Shown: positions 9,722 through 19,859, counted from the first letter of the stretch. The stretch is 64,000 bases of DNA from Apilactobacillus xinyiensis (GCF_019656235.1 NZ_BPLL01000001.1:1-64000); one strand, 5' to 3'. A program made the numbers and translations. Notes: generated by a model from the letters alone, not told the origin.

Positions 9722-10873
9722 TCACCTAAATTCAATAAATGCTATTTTCTGAATTTTTTGATATAAGTTCACATATTCATTAGCATGCGTATTCTGACAT
9801 GTTTCAAAAAGATAGTTAATAAAATTAGTTTCATTATTGATTTTCAATACTAACGCATATTGACCATCTAAGCTGACTAAATCAATTAGAGATAACAGTT
9901 TATAAGCTAATTGTTCAGTTAATAGCTTTTCTAAATCAATTTTATGCAATAAATTAAATAATATCTTGCTTTTAGAAGCTTCATTTAAATTTTTAAACTT
10001 AACTGTTAAGTCATTAACACTTTCGTTTAGTATATCTTCTACACTCAATAGTTTTAGATGTGTGTTTAAAAAATTGCAAAAATCATTAGCGATGAGGGCA
10101 CCTAAGTCACCGGATACAATTTCTAATACCAATTTATAATTGTCTAACAAATTTGTTTGTTCTAATTGAATCAAATTATCTGATACTCGTTTCCATGCTC
10201 TAGGAGTTGGATGTAAGTCTTCATCGTTATTTTTAAGTAGCATCTCTGGATTGGCTTTTAAATACTGAATAATCAATGGATAAACACCATCTTTAATAGC
10301 CCATTGCAACCACTCATCTACATTAGTACCCATTATAATTCGAGTGGTACGATCCTTAATCGCATCATCACTGTATGAAACACTATAATTACTATTACTA
10401 AATCCGCTCATTGTTGAATCCGGGTTTTCCGCAATAATAATTTTAACTTGCTTAGGTAATTTCAAGGAATGAATTTGTCGTTGTAATACTACATTCATTA
10501 ACTCACTTTGTACGGCTTGACTACCACGATTAAATTCATCTAAAAACCAATAAATGTCCTGTTTAGGATGTGATTGCGCATAATTAATAATTTCAATCAA
10601 AGTATGTGAATATCCAAATTGAACATCAGCCAATTTACCATAGTCTCTAGTCTGAATAAATGAATCACTAGTTAGTGGCGGAACCGGAATCGATAAATCA
10701 CCTTTTTCTGACAAACTGACTACTGTAGTAAATAATCTAGCACTATTTTGTTTAGCTAAATCTTTTACTAAAGCAGATTTACCAATTCCAGCATTTCCTA
10801 CAATACTAGGAACATTATTTCCACTAAGTACTATTTTTACAGCTTTTAAAGTTTCATTATAAGTTAAACTCAT
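9722..10873 (-). CDS. MoxR-family AAA+ ATPase
   Basis: 383-aa AAA+ ATPase. Walker A is GNAGIGKS at 26-33, Walker B WFLDE with Asp112-Glu113 followed by FNRG, sensor 1 is around Asn150 in IIAENPD, the arginine finger region is KDRTTRI (173-179), and the sensor-2-like TPRAWKRVS motif is typical of MoxR proteins. MoxR ATPases are thought to act as chaperones with VWA partners, as RavA with ViaA in E. coli. First gene of a three-gene unit inserted between ffh and rpsP. The ffh terminator lies only about 28 bp upstream and no promoter is evident, so expression may depend on read-through from ffh. Confidence 0.88.
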   Translation of the reverse strand: MSLTYNETLKAVKIVLSGNNVPSIVGNAGIGKSALVKDLAKQNSARLFTTVVSLSEKGDLSIPVPPLTSDSFIQTRDYGKLADVQFGYSHTLIEIINYAQSHPKQDIYWFLDEFNRGSQAVQSELMNVVLQRQIHSLKLPKQVKIIIAENPDSTMSGFSNSNYSVSYSDDAIKDRTTRIIMGTNVDEWLQWAIKDGVYPLIIQYLKANPEMLLKNNDEDLHPTPRAWKRVSDNLIQLEQTNLLDNYKLVLEIVSGDLGALIANDFCNFLNTHLKLLSVEDILNESVNDLTVKFKNLNEASKSKILFNLLHKIDLEKLLTEQLAYKLLSLIDLVSLDGQYALVLKINNETNFINYLFETCQNTHANEYVNLYQKIQKIAFIEFR

Positions 10874-10900
10874 AGACTAACCTCCATTTAAGGAATTGTA

Positions 10901-10942
10901 AAAAAGGTCTGATTACTAATTAGTTTAGTAATCAAACCCTTT
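10901..10942 (-). terminator. terminator after ffh
   Basis: Arms at 10901-10917 and 10927-10942 share TGATTACT/AGTAATCA and AAAGG/CCTTT, and the minus-strand tail is TTTTTT. It separates ffh from the MoxR gene. Confidence 0.75.
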
Positions 10943-10948
10943 AAAATT

Positions 10949-12391
10949 CTATTTACGACGTTTTTTATTACGACGACGTTTGTTTTTACGCATCTTTCTA
11001 CTCATACGTTTCATAGCCAATTGAGACATTTTACCGCCTAAGCCTGAACCCATACCACTTTGACCTAGCATATTTTCCATTCCAGACATATTTCCGTTAG
11101 ACATTTTATTCATCATTTTTTTCATAGAATTAAATTGTTTAATCATACGGTTTACTTCTTGAACGGGTCTTCCAGAACCTCTAGAAATACGACGTCTTCT
11201 AGATGGATTTAATACATCTGGATTGGTTCTTTCTTCATTAGTCATAGAATAAATAATTGCTTTAATATGTTCTAAGTCCTTAGGATCCATGTTAACGTTT
11301 TTCAAAGCAGGATTATTAGCCATTCCAGGAATCATTTTTATAATATCCTCTAATGGCCCCATCTTTTGAATTTGTTGCAATTGATCTAAAAAGTCATCAA
11401 AGTCAAAAGTATTCTCACGCATTTTTTCGGTTAACTTTTGCGCTTGCTTTTCATCATAATCTTGTTGAGTTTTTTCAATTAATGAAAGAATGTCTCCCAT
11501 TCCTAAGATTCGAGAAGCCATTCTATCTGGGTGAAAGACATCTAAAGCGGTCATCTTTTCACCTTGACCAACAAATTTAATTGGTTTATTTGTAACATCA
11601 CGAATAGATAGAGCAGCTCCACCTCTAGTATCACCATCTAGCTTAGTTAAAACAACCCCAGTGATATCTAAAGCATCATTAAAACCTTCTGCAGTTTCAA
11701 CCGCATTTTGACCAGTCATAGCATCTACAACTAACAGAATTTCATCAGGTTTAGCATATGCTTTAATATCTTTTAACTCATCCATTAGTTTTTCATCAAT
11801 TTGTAAACGACCAGCCGTATCAATAAGCACATAGTCATTATGGTTTTCTTTAGCTTGAGCTAAACCAGCCTTAACAATGTCTAATGGTTCGATATCTGTT
11901 CCCATTTGAAAGACAGGTACTTCAATTTGTTTACCCACCTGTTCTAATTGATCAATTGCGGCAGGTCGATATATATCCGCAGCAATCATAAGTGGTCTAG
12001 CATTTTCTTCTTTTTTCAATTTTAAAGCTAATTTACCAGCAGTAGTGGTTTTACCAGCACCTTGTAAACCAGCCATCATAATTATTGTGGGTATTTTTTC
12101 TGATTTATTTAAAGGAACATCAGTTTCACCCATAGTTTTAGTTAATTCTTCATTAACAATCTTCACAATTTGTTGGGCTGGATTTAACCCTTCTAAAACA
12201 TCTGCGCCTTTGGCTCTTTCTCTGATGTTTTTAACGAATTTTCTAACCACTGTAAAATTAACATCGGCTTCTAACAATGCTAAACGAATTTCTCGCATTG
12301 TTTCTCTTAAATCAGATTCTGAAACCTTTCCTTTACCTCTTAAAGAACGCATCGCTTTTTGCAGTCTTTCAGTTAAGCCTTCAAAAGCCAT
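10949..12391 (-). CDS. ffh: Signal recognition particle protein Ffh
   Basis: SRP54 GTPase that binds signal sequences and 4.5S/scRNA for co-translational membrane targeting; 480 aa. N domain 1-95, G domain with P-loop GLQGAGKTT (108-116), DTAGRLQ and TKLDGD, then a Met-rich M domain (about 295-480) ending in a very basic tail of Arg and Lys. It follows ylxM by 14 bp and lies downstream of ftsY and smc, a standard Firmicute order. In many relatives rpsP follows directly; here three other genes intervene. Confidence 0.97.
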   Translation of the reverse strand: MAFEGLTERLQKAMRSLRGKGKVSESDLRETMREIRLALLEADVNFTVVRKFVKNIRERAKGADVLEGLNPAQQIVKIVNEELTKTMGETDVPLNKSEKIPTIIMMAGLQGAGKTTTAGKLALKLKKEENARPLMIAADIYRPAAIDQLEQVGKQIEVPVFQMGTDIEPLDIVKAGLAQAKENHNDYVLIDTAGRLQIDEKLMDELKDIKAYAKPDEILLVVDAMTGQNAVETAEGFNDALDITGVVLTKLDGDTRGGAALSIRDVTNKPIKFVGQGEKMTALDVFHPDRMASRILGMGDILSLIEKTQQDYDEKQAQKLTEKMRENTFDFDDFLDQLQQIQKMGPLEDIIKMIPGMANNPALKNVNMDPKDLEHIKAIIYSMTNEERTNPDVLNPSRRRRISRGSGRPVQEVNRMIKQFNSMKKMMNKMSNGNMSGMENMLGQSGMGSGLGGKMSQLAMKRMSRKMRKNKRRRNKKRRK

Positions 12392-12405
12392 TCAATTCAC
12401 CACTT

Positions 12406-12747
12406 TCAAATTTCTTCTATATTTTCTAAACTGTCTACTAACTCCAATAATTTATCATCATTAGAATACTTAGCATTTACATAATCTCTAATCGCGTCAG
12501 TTTTTTTGTTTCTAATAACAAAATTACTATAGAGATGTAGTTCTTTTTCATAATTTTCTAAAATAACTTCAGTTCTACGGATATTATCATAAACCGCTTG
12601 TCTACTAACGTCAAAGTCTTCCGAAATTTCTCCCAATGAATAATCGTCTGCATAGTAAAGTTGCATATAATTTCTTTGCTTTTTAGTTAATAGCGGACGA
12701 TAAAATTCAAAAAGTGAATTAATTCGATAATTTTTTTCTATTTCCAT
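12406..12747 (-). CDS. ylxM: YlxM-type SRP-associated DNA-binding-like protein
   Basis: 113 aa, UPF0122/YlxM family. A sigma-70 region 4-like helix-turn-helix ([21 protein letters not shown], about 33-53) fills the N-terminal half. In streptococci YlxM binds scRNA and modulates SRP and FtsY GTPase activity. Its place between ftsY and ffh is the conserved one and supports that role over transcription control. Confidence 0.92.
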   Translation of the reverse strand: MEIEKNYRINSLFEFYRPLLTKKQRNYMQLYYADDYSLGEISEDFDVSRQAVYDNIRRTEVILENYEKELHLYSNFVIRNKKTDAIRDYVNAKYSNDDKLLELVDSLENIEEI

Positions 12748-12768
12748 AGACTCTCCTAATGATTAAAA

Positions 12769-14190
12769 TTAATTAACTAAATCCTTAAACAAGCCATATA
12801 CATATTCACTAGGATTGAATTTGCTTAGATCAGTTACTTTTTCACCTAATCCAACATATTTAACAGGTAAATGCAATTCATTACGAATAGCTAGAATGAT
12901 TCCACCCTTAGCAGTTCCATCTAATTTAGTTAATACAATTCCAGTAACATTAGTAACTTCTTTAAATAGTTTAGCTTGATTAAGTGCATTTTGACCAGTG
13001 GTTGCATCTAAAGTTAATAGCACCTCATGTGGTGCTTCAGGAATTTCCCTGGTTAAAACTTTTTTCATCTTAGCTAATTCATTCATTAAATTAACTTTAT
13101 TTTGCAAACGACCAGCAGTATCAACAAATAGAACATCGTAATTATCTTTTTGTGCTTTTTGAACCGCTTCATATACTACTGCTGCTGGATCACTACCTTC
13201 TTCTTTTTTAACGATGTCCACACCGTCTCTTTGAGCCCATACATTAAGTTGTTGAATTGCTCCAGCTCTAAAAGTATCGGCAGCAGCTAACAGTACCTTC
13301 TTGCCCTGATCTTTGTATAGTTTAGCCATTTTACCAATAGTAGTAGTTTTACCAACTCCATTAACCCCAACAAACATGATGACACTTAAACCGTCATTGA
13401 CTAAGTTAATGTTATTATTTTCTCCGTTACCAGCTTCATCATAAATATCAATCATCTTTTTAACAATCACATTTTTAACTGTTTCAGAATCTTTAGCATT
13501 TTGTAGTTTAACTTCATCACGCAACTCATCTGTTAATTTTACAGCCATATCAAAACCAACATCCGACTCAATCAAAGTATCTTCTAAATCTTCAAAGAAG
13601 TCTTCATCTACGCTTCTAAAGTTAGCAAATAAACGGTTTAACTTATCCATAAAAGAAGAACGAGTCTTTTTTAACCCTTTGTCATATTTATCTTCTTCAT
13701 TTTCATTATCGGATTCAATATTGTTTTCTTCATCTTCCAATGAAACATCATTCGCATTTTCAAAATCATCATTTGTAGATTCAGATTCTTGATTTTCTTC
13801 AGATACATTAGTTTCAACTTGCTCTGGTTGTTCTAAGTTATTGGCTTTTTCATCATTATTGTCTATTTTTGACTCTTTAGTCTTAGTATCGTCTAAGTTT
13901 GAATCTGCATATTCTACAACTGTTTCAGCATTAGAATCTACTTCTTCATGATGATTTTCTATTTCTGATTCTTCACTTTGTTCATTGATAACATTATCTT
14001 CACTAGAATCGGTTTTATTATCTTTAATTTCTGATGAATTTACATCACCATTAAAATCATTAGATTGACTAGCATTATTTAATTCATCATCAGATTCATT
14101 ACGGGTTTTTTCACCATCTGAGTTAGATTGAGCATGCTCTTCTACTTTGTTTTTTTTCTTTTTCCTTTTAAATATATCAAATAATCCCAT
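12769..14190 (-). CDS. ftsY: SRP receptor FtsY
   Basis: Membrane-associated GTPase that receives the SRP-ribosome complex; 473 aa. After a basic start (MGLFDIFKRKKKKNK) comes a highly acidic, low-complexity A domain (about 16-170, rich in Glu, Asp, Asn and Ser), then the NG domain with GVNGVGKTTT, DTAGRLQ and TKLDGTAKGG. The acidic region is long but such regions vary widely between species. It starts 4 bp after the smc stop. Confidence 0.96.
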   Translation of the reverse strand: MGLFDIFKRKKKKNKVEEHAQSNSDGEKTRNESDDELNNASQSNDFNGDVNSSEIKDNKTDSSEDNVINEQSEESEIENHHEEVDSNAETVVEYADSNLDDTKTKESKIDNNDEKANNLEQPEQVETNVSEENQESESTNDDFENANDVSLEDEENNIESDNENEEDKYDKGLKKTRSSFMDKLNRLFANFRSVDEDFFEDLEDTLIESDVGFDMAVKLTDELRDEVKLQNAKDSETVKNVIVKKMIDIYDEAGNGENNNINLVNDGLSVIMFVGVNGVGKTTTIGKMAKLYKDQGKKVLLAAADTFRAGAIQQLNVWAQRDGVDIVKKEEGSDPAAVVYEAVQKAQKDNYDVLFVDTAGRLQNKVNLMNELAKMKKVLTREIPEAPHEVLLTLDATTGQNALNQAKLFKEVTNVTGIVLTKLDGTAKGGIILAIRNELHLPVKYVGLGEKVTDLSKFNPSEYVYGLFKDLVN

Positions 14191-14193
14191 TAA

Positions 14194-17100
14194 TTAATTC
14201 TCCTTTTTAGAAACTATCTTATCGAAGTTTACTGAAACTAGCTTAGAAATTCCAGAATCTTGCATTGTAATACCACTTAAAGTATCGGCATACATCATCG
14301 TTTCTTTTCGATGCGTAATTACTATAAATTGAGTTTCTTGTTTCAACTTACATATATATTTAGCAAATCTATCAACGTTACTAGAATCTAAAAATGATTC
14401 AGCTTCGTCTAAAATACAAAATGGTACCGGTTTAACTCTAAGAACTGCAAAAAGTAAAGATATTGCTGCTAGAGATTTTTCACCACCCGAAAGTAAATTA
14501 ATATTCCGATATTTTTTACCTGGTGGTTGAACCATGATATCAATCCCAGTATTTAATATATCATCTGGGTCAGTCAACAACAATTTAGCTTTTCCACCAC
14601 CAAAAATGTCTTGAAAAACTTTTTTGAATGAATCATTTAAATTATCAAAACTATATTTAAAACGATTTACAACCTCTTTATCAATTTGTGCCATCGTTTT
14701 TTCTAATTGATTTTGAGAAGATTTTAAATCGTCAGATTGTTGTGTTAAAAACTCTAAACGTTCCGAAACATTTTTATATTCTTGAATTGATTGTATATTT
14801 ACTGAACCCATTTGCTTTAAAGAGGATTCTAAATAATCAACTTTATGATTTAACTTTTGCAAATCAATGGCTTCAAGGTTATGTTCTGCTTCTGGCGTAA
14901 AATTATATTCTGATTGTAATTTTTGTTTTATATTAAATAAATCATTCTTTAATGTATTATTTTTCAACTTTAACTTGTTCAAATTAATGCTTTTATTTAA
15001 AACTTTATCATTAATTTTACTTAATTTATTTTTTTCTAACTCAATTTTATGGTTAAAATCATCTACAGAATTATCAAGTTTTTTAAGCTTACTATTAACT
15101 TCTTTTATTTGATCAACAATATGCTTTAACTTTTCTTCACTGTTATTATTAATAACACTATTACTAATTTTTTTATCTAATTTATTTTTGCTATTATCAA
15201 CTGTAATCATCTTATTATTAATAGTTTCTAGTTGATTAGTTAAATCTTTTCGTTGTAATTCATAATTAGCGGATTTTTCGTTATATAACAAAATTTTTGA
15301 ATTCATATCATTGATACAAGTCTGAACTTTTTTACGTTCTTCACTTAAATCATTTAAATTTTTTTCATAATTTACTAACACTATTTTATTGTCATTAATT
15401 TGATTTTCATAATCATCAATTATAGAAACATTATATTCATTTGAATCATTTAAATCTTGACTAAGTCTTTTTATAGTTAAATTGTCAGCTCTTAAATCTC
15501 GATTAAAGTTATTAATTTTGTCAATAACATTGTCAATTTTTGATTTTACTTTAATGGATTTTTTGCTATTTTCATCTAAAACATTTTTTAGACTTTGTAT
15601 CGATTTTTCAGCTTTTTTAATATTTAAATCTAAAGTTTCAATCTTTTTTTCATAGTCTAACATTTTGTTATTAGCATTTTTAAACTGTTTTTGAACTAAA
15701 ATGATTTTTTGCTTTAAGTCCAGCAAACTACTTTTTTCATGTTTAAAAACACCACCAGTAATCGAACCACCGGCATTAACAATTTCACCATGTAAAGTAA
15801 CTACTTTGTATCTATAATTAACTAACTTACTAATTTTTACTGCTGTTTCTAAGTTTTCAGCAACTAGTATATTGCCTAATAAATATTTTTTTACTTTTTG
15901 CAAAGAACTAGGCATCGAAATTAACTCATCAGCAACTCCGACGTATCCTAAGGTGTTACTTAGCTTATTTAAATTGCTATCGTCAATGCTATGCTTTATT
16001 AACTCATTTTTAGGCAAAAAAGTAGTTCGACCTAATTTATTTTTAGCCAAGAATGCGATTGCATTCTTGGCATCGTTACTACTTTCAACGATAATATGCT
16101 TCATTTTATTACCTAAAGCAGTATTTATAGCTTTTAAGTATTTAGAATCAATATCTATAAAATCCACTACTATTCCAATAATCCCTGATAAATTATTCTC
16201 AGCCAAATACTTAGCAATATTTGTTAAATGATTATTATTAGATTTTAGATTATCTAATTGCGATTTTTTACTCTGAAAATCTTTGATTGAATCATACCAT
16301 TTGCTTTTAGTAACGTTTAAAGCATGCTTATTTTCTACAATCATATCTTGTAATAAATTAATTTTTTTGCTTCTTAAATCAATTTCATTAGAATATGCAT
16401 CATCGGCCTTTTTATATAAATTAAGTTGATTATTTAAAATATTAATTTGATTTTTAGTATTAATCAAAGATTGATTTTTTTCAGATAACATTTGTTCAGT
16501 CTTTTTACGGTCTTTACTCAAATAATCAAACTTATTTTTAGCATTGGAAAGCTTACTAATTAAGTCTAATTGTAAGTTTTTAAATTTATTTTGTTTTTGA
16601 TTAATTGATTTAATTTGAAAATCTAAATGGTTTAAAGTGTTTTGTTGAGATTTTAGATCAATATTTTCATTAAAATGCTTTATCTCTTTACTTAGTTTTT
16701 GATTAGTATTTAATTTATTTATTATTTTTGTTTTTTCTTTTTTTAAATTAGTTAAAGTAACCTTAAACTCTTGGAGTTGTCGATTATTAAACAAAATCTC
16801 TTGTTGAGATAAATTATTTTTACCAGTAATAATCTCTTGTTGTTTAGTTAATTCAATCAATTTTGCTTGCAAAAGCTTACGATTAGTATTTTTATCAACA
16901 ACTGATTTTTCAAAATCATTTAAATTGGTATGACTGGTTTTTATAGTACCTTTTAAAATATCTATTGAGTCATTAGTTGTAGATATCTCTAGCTGCAAAT
17001 TGTTAATGTCCGATAAACTTTTATGATAACTATAAATTAACTTTGATTTGTTTAAAGAACCTAATTGCTGCTTTAGTTGTAGATATTGATTAGCTTTGTC

Positions 17101-17727
17101 TTTTTGCTCGTTTAGTGAATTTACCTGTACTTTTAATTCATGAATAATATCATTAATTCTAATTAGATTACGATTATTTTCATCTAATTTAGCATTCGTT
17201 TCTTGCTTTTGATTTTTATATTTATAAATTCCAGCTAGTGTTTCAACAATATAACGCCTATCTTCAGGTTTACTATTGAAAATATTTTCAACGTTTCCTT
17301 GCGAAATGATTGAAAAAGAACCTTGGCCTATTCCTGAATCCATAAAAAGATTATTAATATCTTTTAAACGACAAATTTTATTATTAATATAATAATTACT
17401 TTCACCATTTTTAAATATTTCTCTAGCAATGGACAATTCCGTATAGTCAATATTAATGTAATGATCTGAATTATCAAAAGTTAACTTAACTATGGCACGA
17501 TTCAATGAATTATGCCCTGCGGAACCTGAAAAGATAATATCTGGCATTTTTTCACCACGTAAGTTTTTAGCTGATTTCTCACCTAAAACCCATCTAATAG
17601 CTTCAATAATATTACTTTTTCCACTACCATTAGGCCCAACAATTTCAGTTAAGCCTTCATGAAAACTAAATTTCGTTTTTTGAGCAAAAGATTTAAATCC
17701 GGTTAACTCAAGCGATTCTAGTTTCAC
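14194..17727 (-). CDS. smc: Chromosome segregation protein SMC
   Basis: Condensin ATPase, 1177 aa, full length. N-terminal head with Walker A GPNGSGKS (31-38); two long coiled coils, Asn/Lys/Leu-rich; a hinge around 510-650 (GIIGIVVDFIDI to RTTFLPK); and a C-terminal head with signature LSGGEKS and Walker B PFCILDEAES. It forms a ring with ScpA and ScpB, which are not in this window. Sits in the rnc-smc-ftsY operon. Confidence 0.97.
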   Translation of the reverse strand: MKLESLELTGFKSFAQKTKFSFHEGLTEIVGPNGSGKSNIIEAIRWVLGEKSAKNLRGEKMPDIIFSGSAGHNSLNRAIVKLTFDNSDHYINIDYTELSIAREIFKNGESNYYINNKICRLKDINNLFMDSGIGQGSFSIISQGNVENIFNSKPEDRRYIVETLAGIYKYKNQKQETNAKLDENNRNLIRINDIIHELKVQVNSLNEQKDKANQYLQLKQQLGSLNKSKLIYSYHKSLSDINNLQLEISTTNDSIDILKGTIKTSHTNLNDFEKSVVDKNTNRKLLQAKLIELTKQQEIITGKNNLSQQEILFNNRQLQEFKVTLTNLKKEKTKIINKLNTNQKLSKEIKHFNENIDLKSQQNTLNHLDFQIKSINQKQNKFKNLQLDLISKLSNAKNKFDYLSKDRKKTEQMLSEKNQSLINTKNQINILNNQLNLYKKADDAYSNEIDLRSKKINLLQDMIVENKHALNVTKSKWYDSIKDFQSKKSQLDNLKSNNNHLTNIAKYLAENNLSGIIGIVVDFIDIDSKYLKAINTALGNKMKHIIVESSNDAKNAIAFLAKNKLGRTTFLPKNELIKHSIDDSNLNKLSNTLGYVGVADELISMPSSLQKVKKYLLGNILVAENLETAVKISKLVNYRYKVVTLHGEIVNAGGSITGGVFKHEKSSLLDLKQKIILVQKQFKNANNKMLDYEKKIETLDLNIKKAEKSIQSLKNVLDENSKKSIKVKSKIDNVIDKINNFNRDLRADNLTIKRLSQDLNDSNEYNVSIIDDYENQINDNKIVLVNYEKNLNDLSEERKKVQTCINDMNSKILLYNEKSANYELQRKDLTNQLETINNKMITVDNSKNKLDKKISNSVINNNSEEKLKHIVDQIKEVNSKLKKLDNSVDDFNHKIELEKNKLSKINDKVLNKSINLNKLKLKNNTLKNDLFNIKQKLQSEYNFTPEAEHNLEAIDLQKLNHKVDYLESSLKQMGSVNIQSIQEYKNVSERLEFLTQQSDDLKSSQNQLEKTMAQIDKEVVNRFKYSFDNLNDSFKKVFQDIFGGGKAKLLLTDPDDILNTGIDIMVQPPGKKYRNINLLSGGEKSLAAISLLFAVLRVKPVPFCILDEAESFLDSSNVDRFAKYICKLKQETQFIVITHRKETMMYADTLSGITMQDSGISKLVSVNFDKIVSKKEN

Positions 17728-17746
17728 AATGATTGCTCCATTCTAA

Positions 17747-18436
17747 CTATAAATATTTCTTTAAGGCTACTTTAGCAGCCCCTTGTTCAGCGTTCTTTTT
17801 AGAGTGACCAGTTCCTACACCACATTCATCCCCATCAATACTTACTGATACTTTAAACTTACGATCGTTATCAGGACCATTTTCATCTAATAAATGATAT
17901 TCAATGTCAACCGGACCATGTTGTTGAGCTAACTCTTGTAGTTCCGTTTTATGATCAAAGAACTCATCAAACCATCCTTGATCAAGCTTAGGAAAAATAA
18001 CTTGATGACAGAATCTAATAACTGGTTCCATTCCTTGATCTAAGTAAACAGCACCAATAAATGATTCAAAAATATCACATAATAGTGAGTCACGTTCTCT
18101 AGCATGAGCTTTTTCTTCACCTTTACCTAATCGAATGTATTTATCAAAATGACATTCTCGAGCAAAACTGCTAAAACTATGTTCATTTACCATAGCCGCT
18201 CTTAATCTTGTCAATCTACCTTGTGGTAATTTAGGATAACGTTTAAAAATATATTCTGAAACAACTAACTCGTACACTGCATCACCTAAAAATTCAATTC
18301 TTTCGTAAAATTTCAAATTTTCTTTGGGGTGTTCATTAACATATGAAGCTTGCGTAAAAGCTTCATCTAAAAGGCTTTCATCATTAAATTTTATATCAAA
18401 TTTATCTTTTAATAACTTATCAAATTCTGCGTCCAA
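17747..18436 (-). CDS. rnc: Ribonuclease III
   Basis: Double-strand-specific endoribonuclease for rRNA and mRNA processing, 229 aa. The catalytic domain carries ERIEFLGDAVYELVVSE (45-61) and DIFESFIGAVYLD with Asp121 and Glu124; a C-terminal double-stranded RNA-binding domain spans about 155-229. Starts at TTG 18436, with GGAGG 10 nt upstream. A terminator after acpP lies just upstream, so rnc-smc-ftsY depends on read-through or on a promoter I cannot identify. Confidence 0.96.
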   Translation of the reverse strand: MDAEFDKLLKDKFDIKFNDESLLDEAFTQASYVNEHPKENLKFYERIEFLGDAVYELVVSEYIFKRYPKLPQGRLTRLRAAMVNEHSFSSFARECHFDKYIRLGKGEEKAHARERDSLLCDIFESFIGAVYLDQGMEPVIRFCHQVIFPKLDQGWFDEFFDHKTELQELAQQHGPVDIEYHLLDENGPDNDRKFKVSVSIDGDECGVGTGHSKKNAEQGAAKVALKKYL

Positions 18437-18470
18437 GTTCTATTATCCTCCAAATTATGTTCTATGAATA

Positions 18471-18500
18471 AAAAGCGATTACCATCTAGTAATCGCTTTT
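18471..18500 (-). terminator. terminator after acpP
   Basis: AAAAGCGATTAC (18471-18482) pairs perfectly with GTAATCGCTTTT (18489-18500), with minus-strand tail TTTTTATT. Confidence 0.9.
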
Positions 18501-18503
18501 CTG

Positions 18504-18752
18504 TTATTTATTATCTGAATGCGAAACAACAAAATCAGCGGCTTCATTAATTGTTTGAATGTTTTCAGCAGCTTCATCAGAAATTTCCGCACCAAATTCA
18601 TTTTCTAGTGCTAAAACAAATTCTACAAAATCAATTGAATCAGCATCTAAATCGTTTTGAAAATTAAGATTACCATTAACTTTATCACGATCAACGCTAA
18701 ATTGTTCAGCAACCATATCACAAATTTTATTTAAAACTTCTTCTTTTGTCAT
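18504..18752 (-). CDS. acpP: Acyl carrier protein
   Basis: 82-aa acidic carrier of acyl chains in fatty acid synthesis and for PlsX. The 4'-phosphopantetheine attachment Ser is Ser39 in DLDADSIDFVEF. Directly downstream of plsX, its functional partner, and followed by a strong terminator. Confidence 0.96.
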   Translation of the reverse strand: MTKEEVLNKICDMVAEQFSVDRDKVNGNLNFQNDLDADSIDFVEFVLALENEFGAEISDEAAENIQTINEAADFVVSHSDNK

Positions 18753-18772
18753 AATGAATTCCTCGCTATATC

Positions 18773-18801
18773 ATATTTTATTTATAACATAATTATATCA
18801 A
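18773..18801 (-). promoter_or_regulatory. possible acpP promoter
   Basis: TTGATA (18801-18796), 17-bp spacer, AAATAT (18778-18773) in the plsX-acpP gap. It would allow acpP to be expressed above plsX. The -10 match is only moderate in AT-rich DNA. Confidence 0.35.
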
Positions 18802-18804
18802 ATT

Positions 18805-19845
18805 TTAGTTGTTTTTGGCATCACGTTTAATATCATCCATTTGTTGTGAATGTGCGTCGAAATATTCAACAACATCGTCAATAATATGCGAATCAATCAT
18901 AGTTTTTATTTGATAAATAGTATTCTTAATTGTATTAGCTTTACTACTACCATGTGCTTTAATTACTGGAGCCTTAGTTCCCATTAAAACAGCACCACCA
19001 TATTGAGAATAGTCCATTTCTTTTGCAATTTTTTTGAATGTTGGTTTAAGCATTAAAGCACCTAACTTAGACTTAACACCACCTTGCATAATTTCACCCT
19101 TGATTAACTCTAAAACAGAAAGTGCAGTCCCTTCAATAGCTTTTAAAGCAGCATTACCAGTAAATCCATCTGTAATGACTACATCAGCCGCTCCATTAAG
19201 TAATTCTCTAGATTCAACATTTCCAATAAAGTTTAAATCCTTATTTTTAGCAAATAGTTCATTGGCAGCCTTATGCAACTTGTCACCTTTATCAGCTTCA
19301 GTTCCGTTATTTAACAAACCAATTCTAGGATTATCAATATGACGAACGTTTTCAGCATAGTACTTACCCATAAATGCATATTGATATAGGTTAAATAGTT
19401 TAGATTCCGCATTAGCTCCAACGTCTAGCATAACAAAATTATCATGTTCTGGATCATTGACAATTGGTAAAGTAGTTGCTAAACCAGGGCGATCAATTCC
19501 TTTAATTCTTCCAATAATAAACAACCCTGCTGCTAAAATTGCACCAGTATTACCAGCTGAGAAAAACGCATCCGCTTTTTTATCTTTAACAGCTTGTGCA
19601 GCCATGTCTAAACTAGAGTTTTTCTTTTTCATAACTGCTTTAACTGGCTCTTCTCCCATTTCAATAACTTCATCTGCTTGTACTAACTCAATTCTTTCAT
19701 TACTTTGTAGCAATGGTTTAATTTTATCAACTTGACCATATAATTGAAATTGAATGTCTTTGTAAGCATCCCTAGCTTGTTCTACCCCTTTAACAACTTC
19801 GTTTGGAGCATAGTCTCCTCCCATGGCATCAATTGCAATTTTCAT
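18805..19845 (-). CDS. plsX: Phosphate acyltransferase PlsX
   Basis: Makes acyl-phosphate from acyl-ACP, the donor for PlsY in glycerolipid synthesis; peripheral membrane protein, 346 aa. Begins MKIAIDAMGGDYAPNEVV, the family signature, with further blocks FFSAGNTGA, DVGANAESK and DGFTGNAALK. Lies between recG and acpP as in many Firmicutes. No FapR site is visible. Confidence 0.97.
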   Translation of the reverse strand: MKIAIDAMGGDYAPNEVVKGVEQARDAYKDIQFQLYGQVDKIKPLLQSNERIELVQADEVIEMGEEPVKAVMKKKNSSLDMAAQAVKDKKADAFFSAGNTGAILAAGLFIIGRIKGIDRPGLATTLPIVNDPEHDNFVMLDVGANAESKLFNLYQYAFMGKYYAENVRHIDNPRIGLLNNGTEADKGDKLHKAANELFAKNKDLNFIGNVESRELLNGAADVVITDGFTGNAALKAIEGTALSVLELIKGEIMQGGVKSKLGALMLKPTFKKIAKEMDYSQYGGAVLMGTKAPVIKAHGSSKANTIKNTIYQIKTMIDSHIIDDVVEYFDAHSQQMDDIKRDAKNN

Positions 19846-19859
19846 TTTAAAAACCCTTT

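Noticed and set aside
12045-12464. 139-codon plus-strand frame opposite ffh/ylxM
   Set aside because: Lies fully opposite the conserved ffh and ylxM genes, has no ribosome site and no recognisable product.
15872-16231. 119-codon plus-strand frame opposite smc
   Set aside because: Antisense to the SMC hinge; hydrophobic composition follows from the reverse of Lys/Asn/Asp-rich codons.
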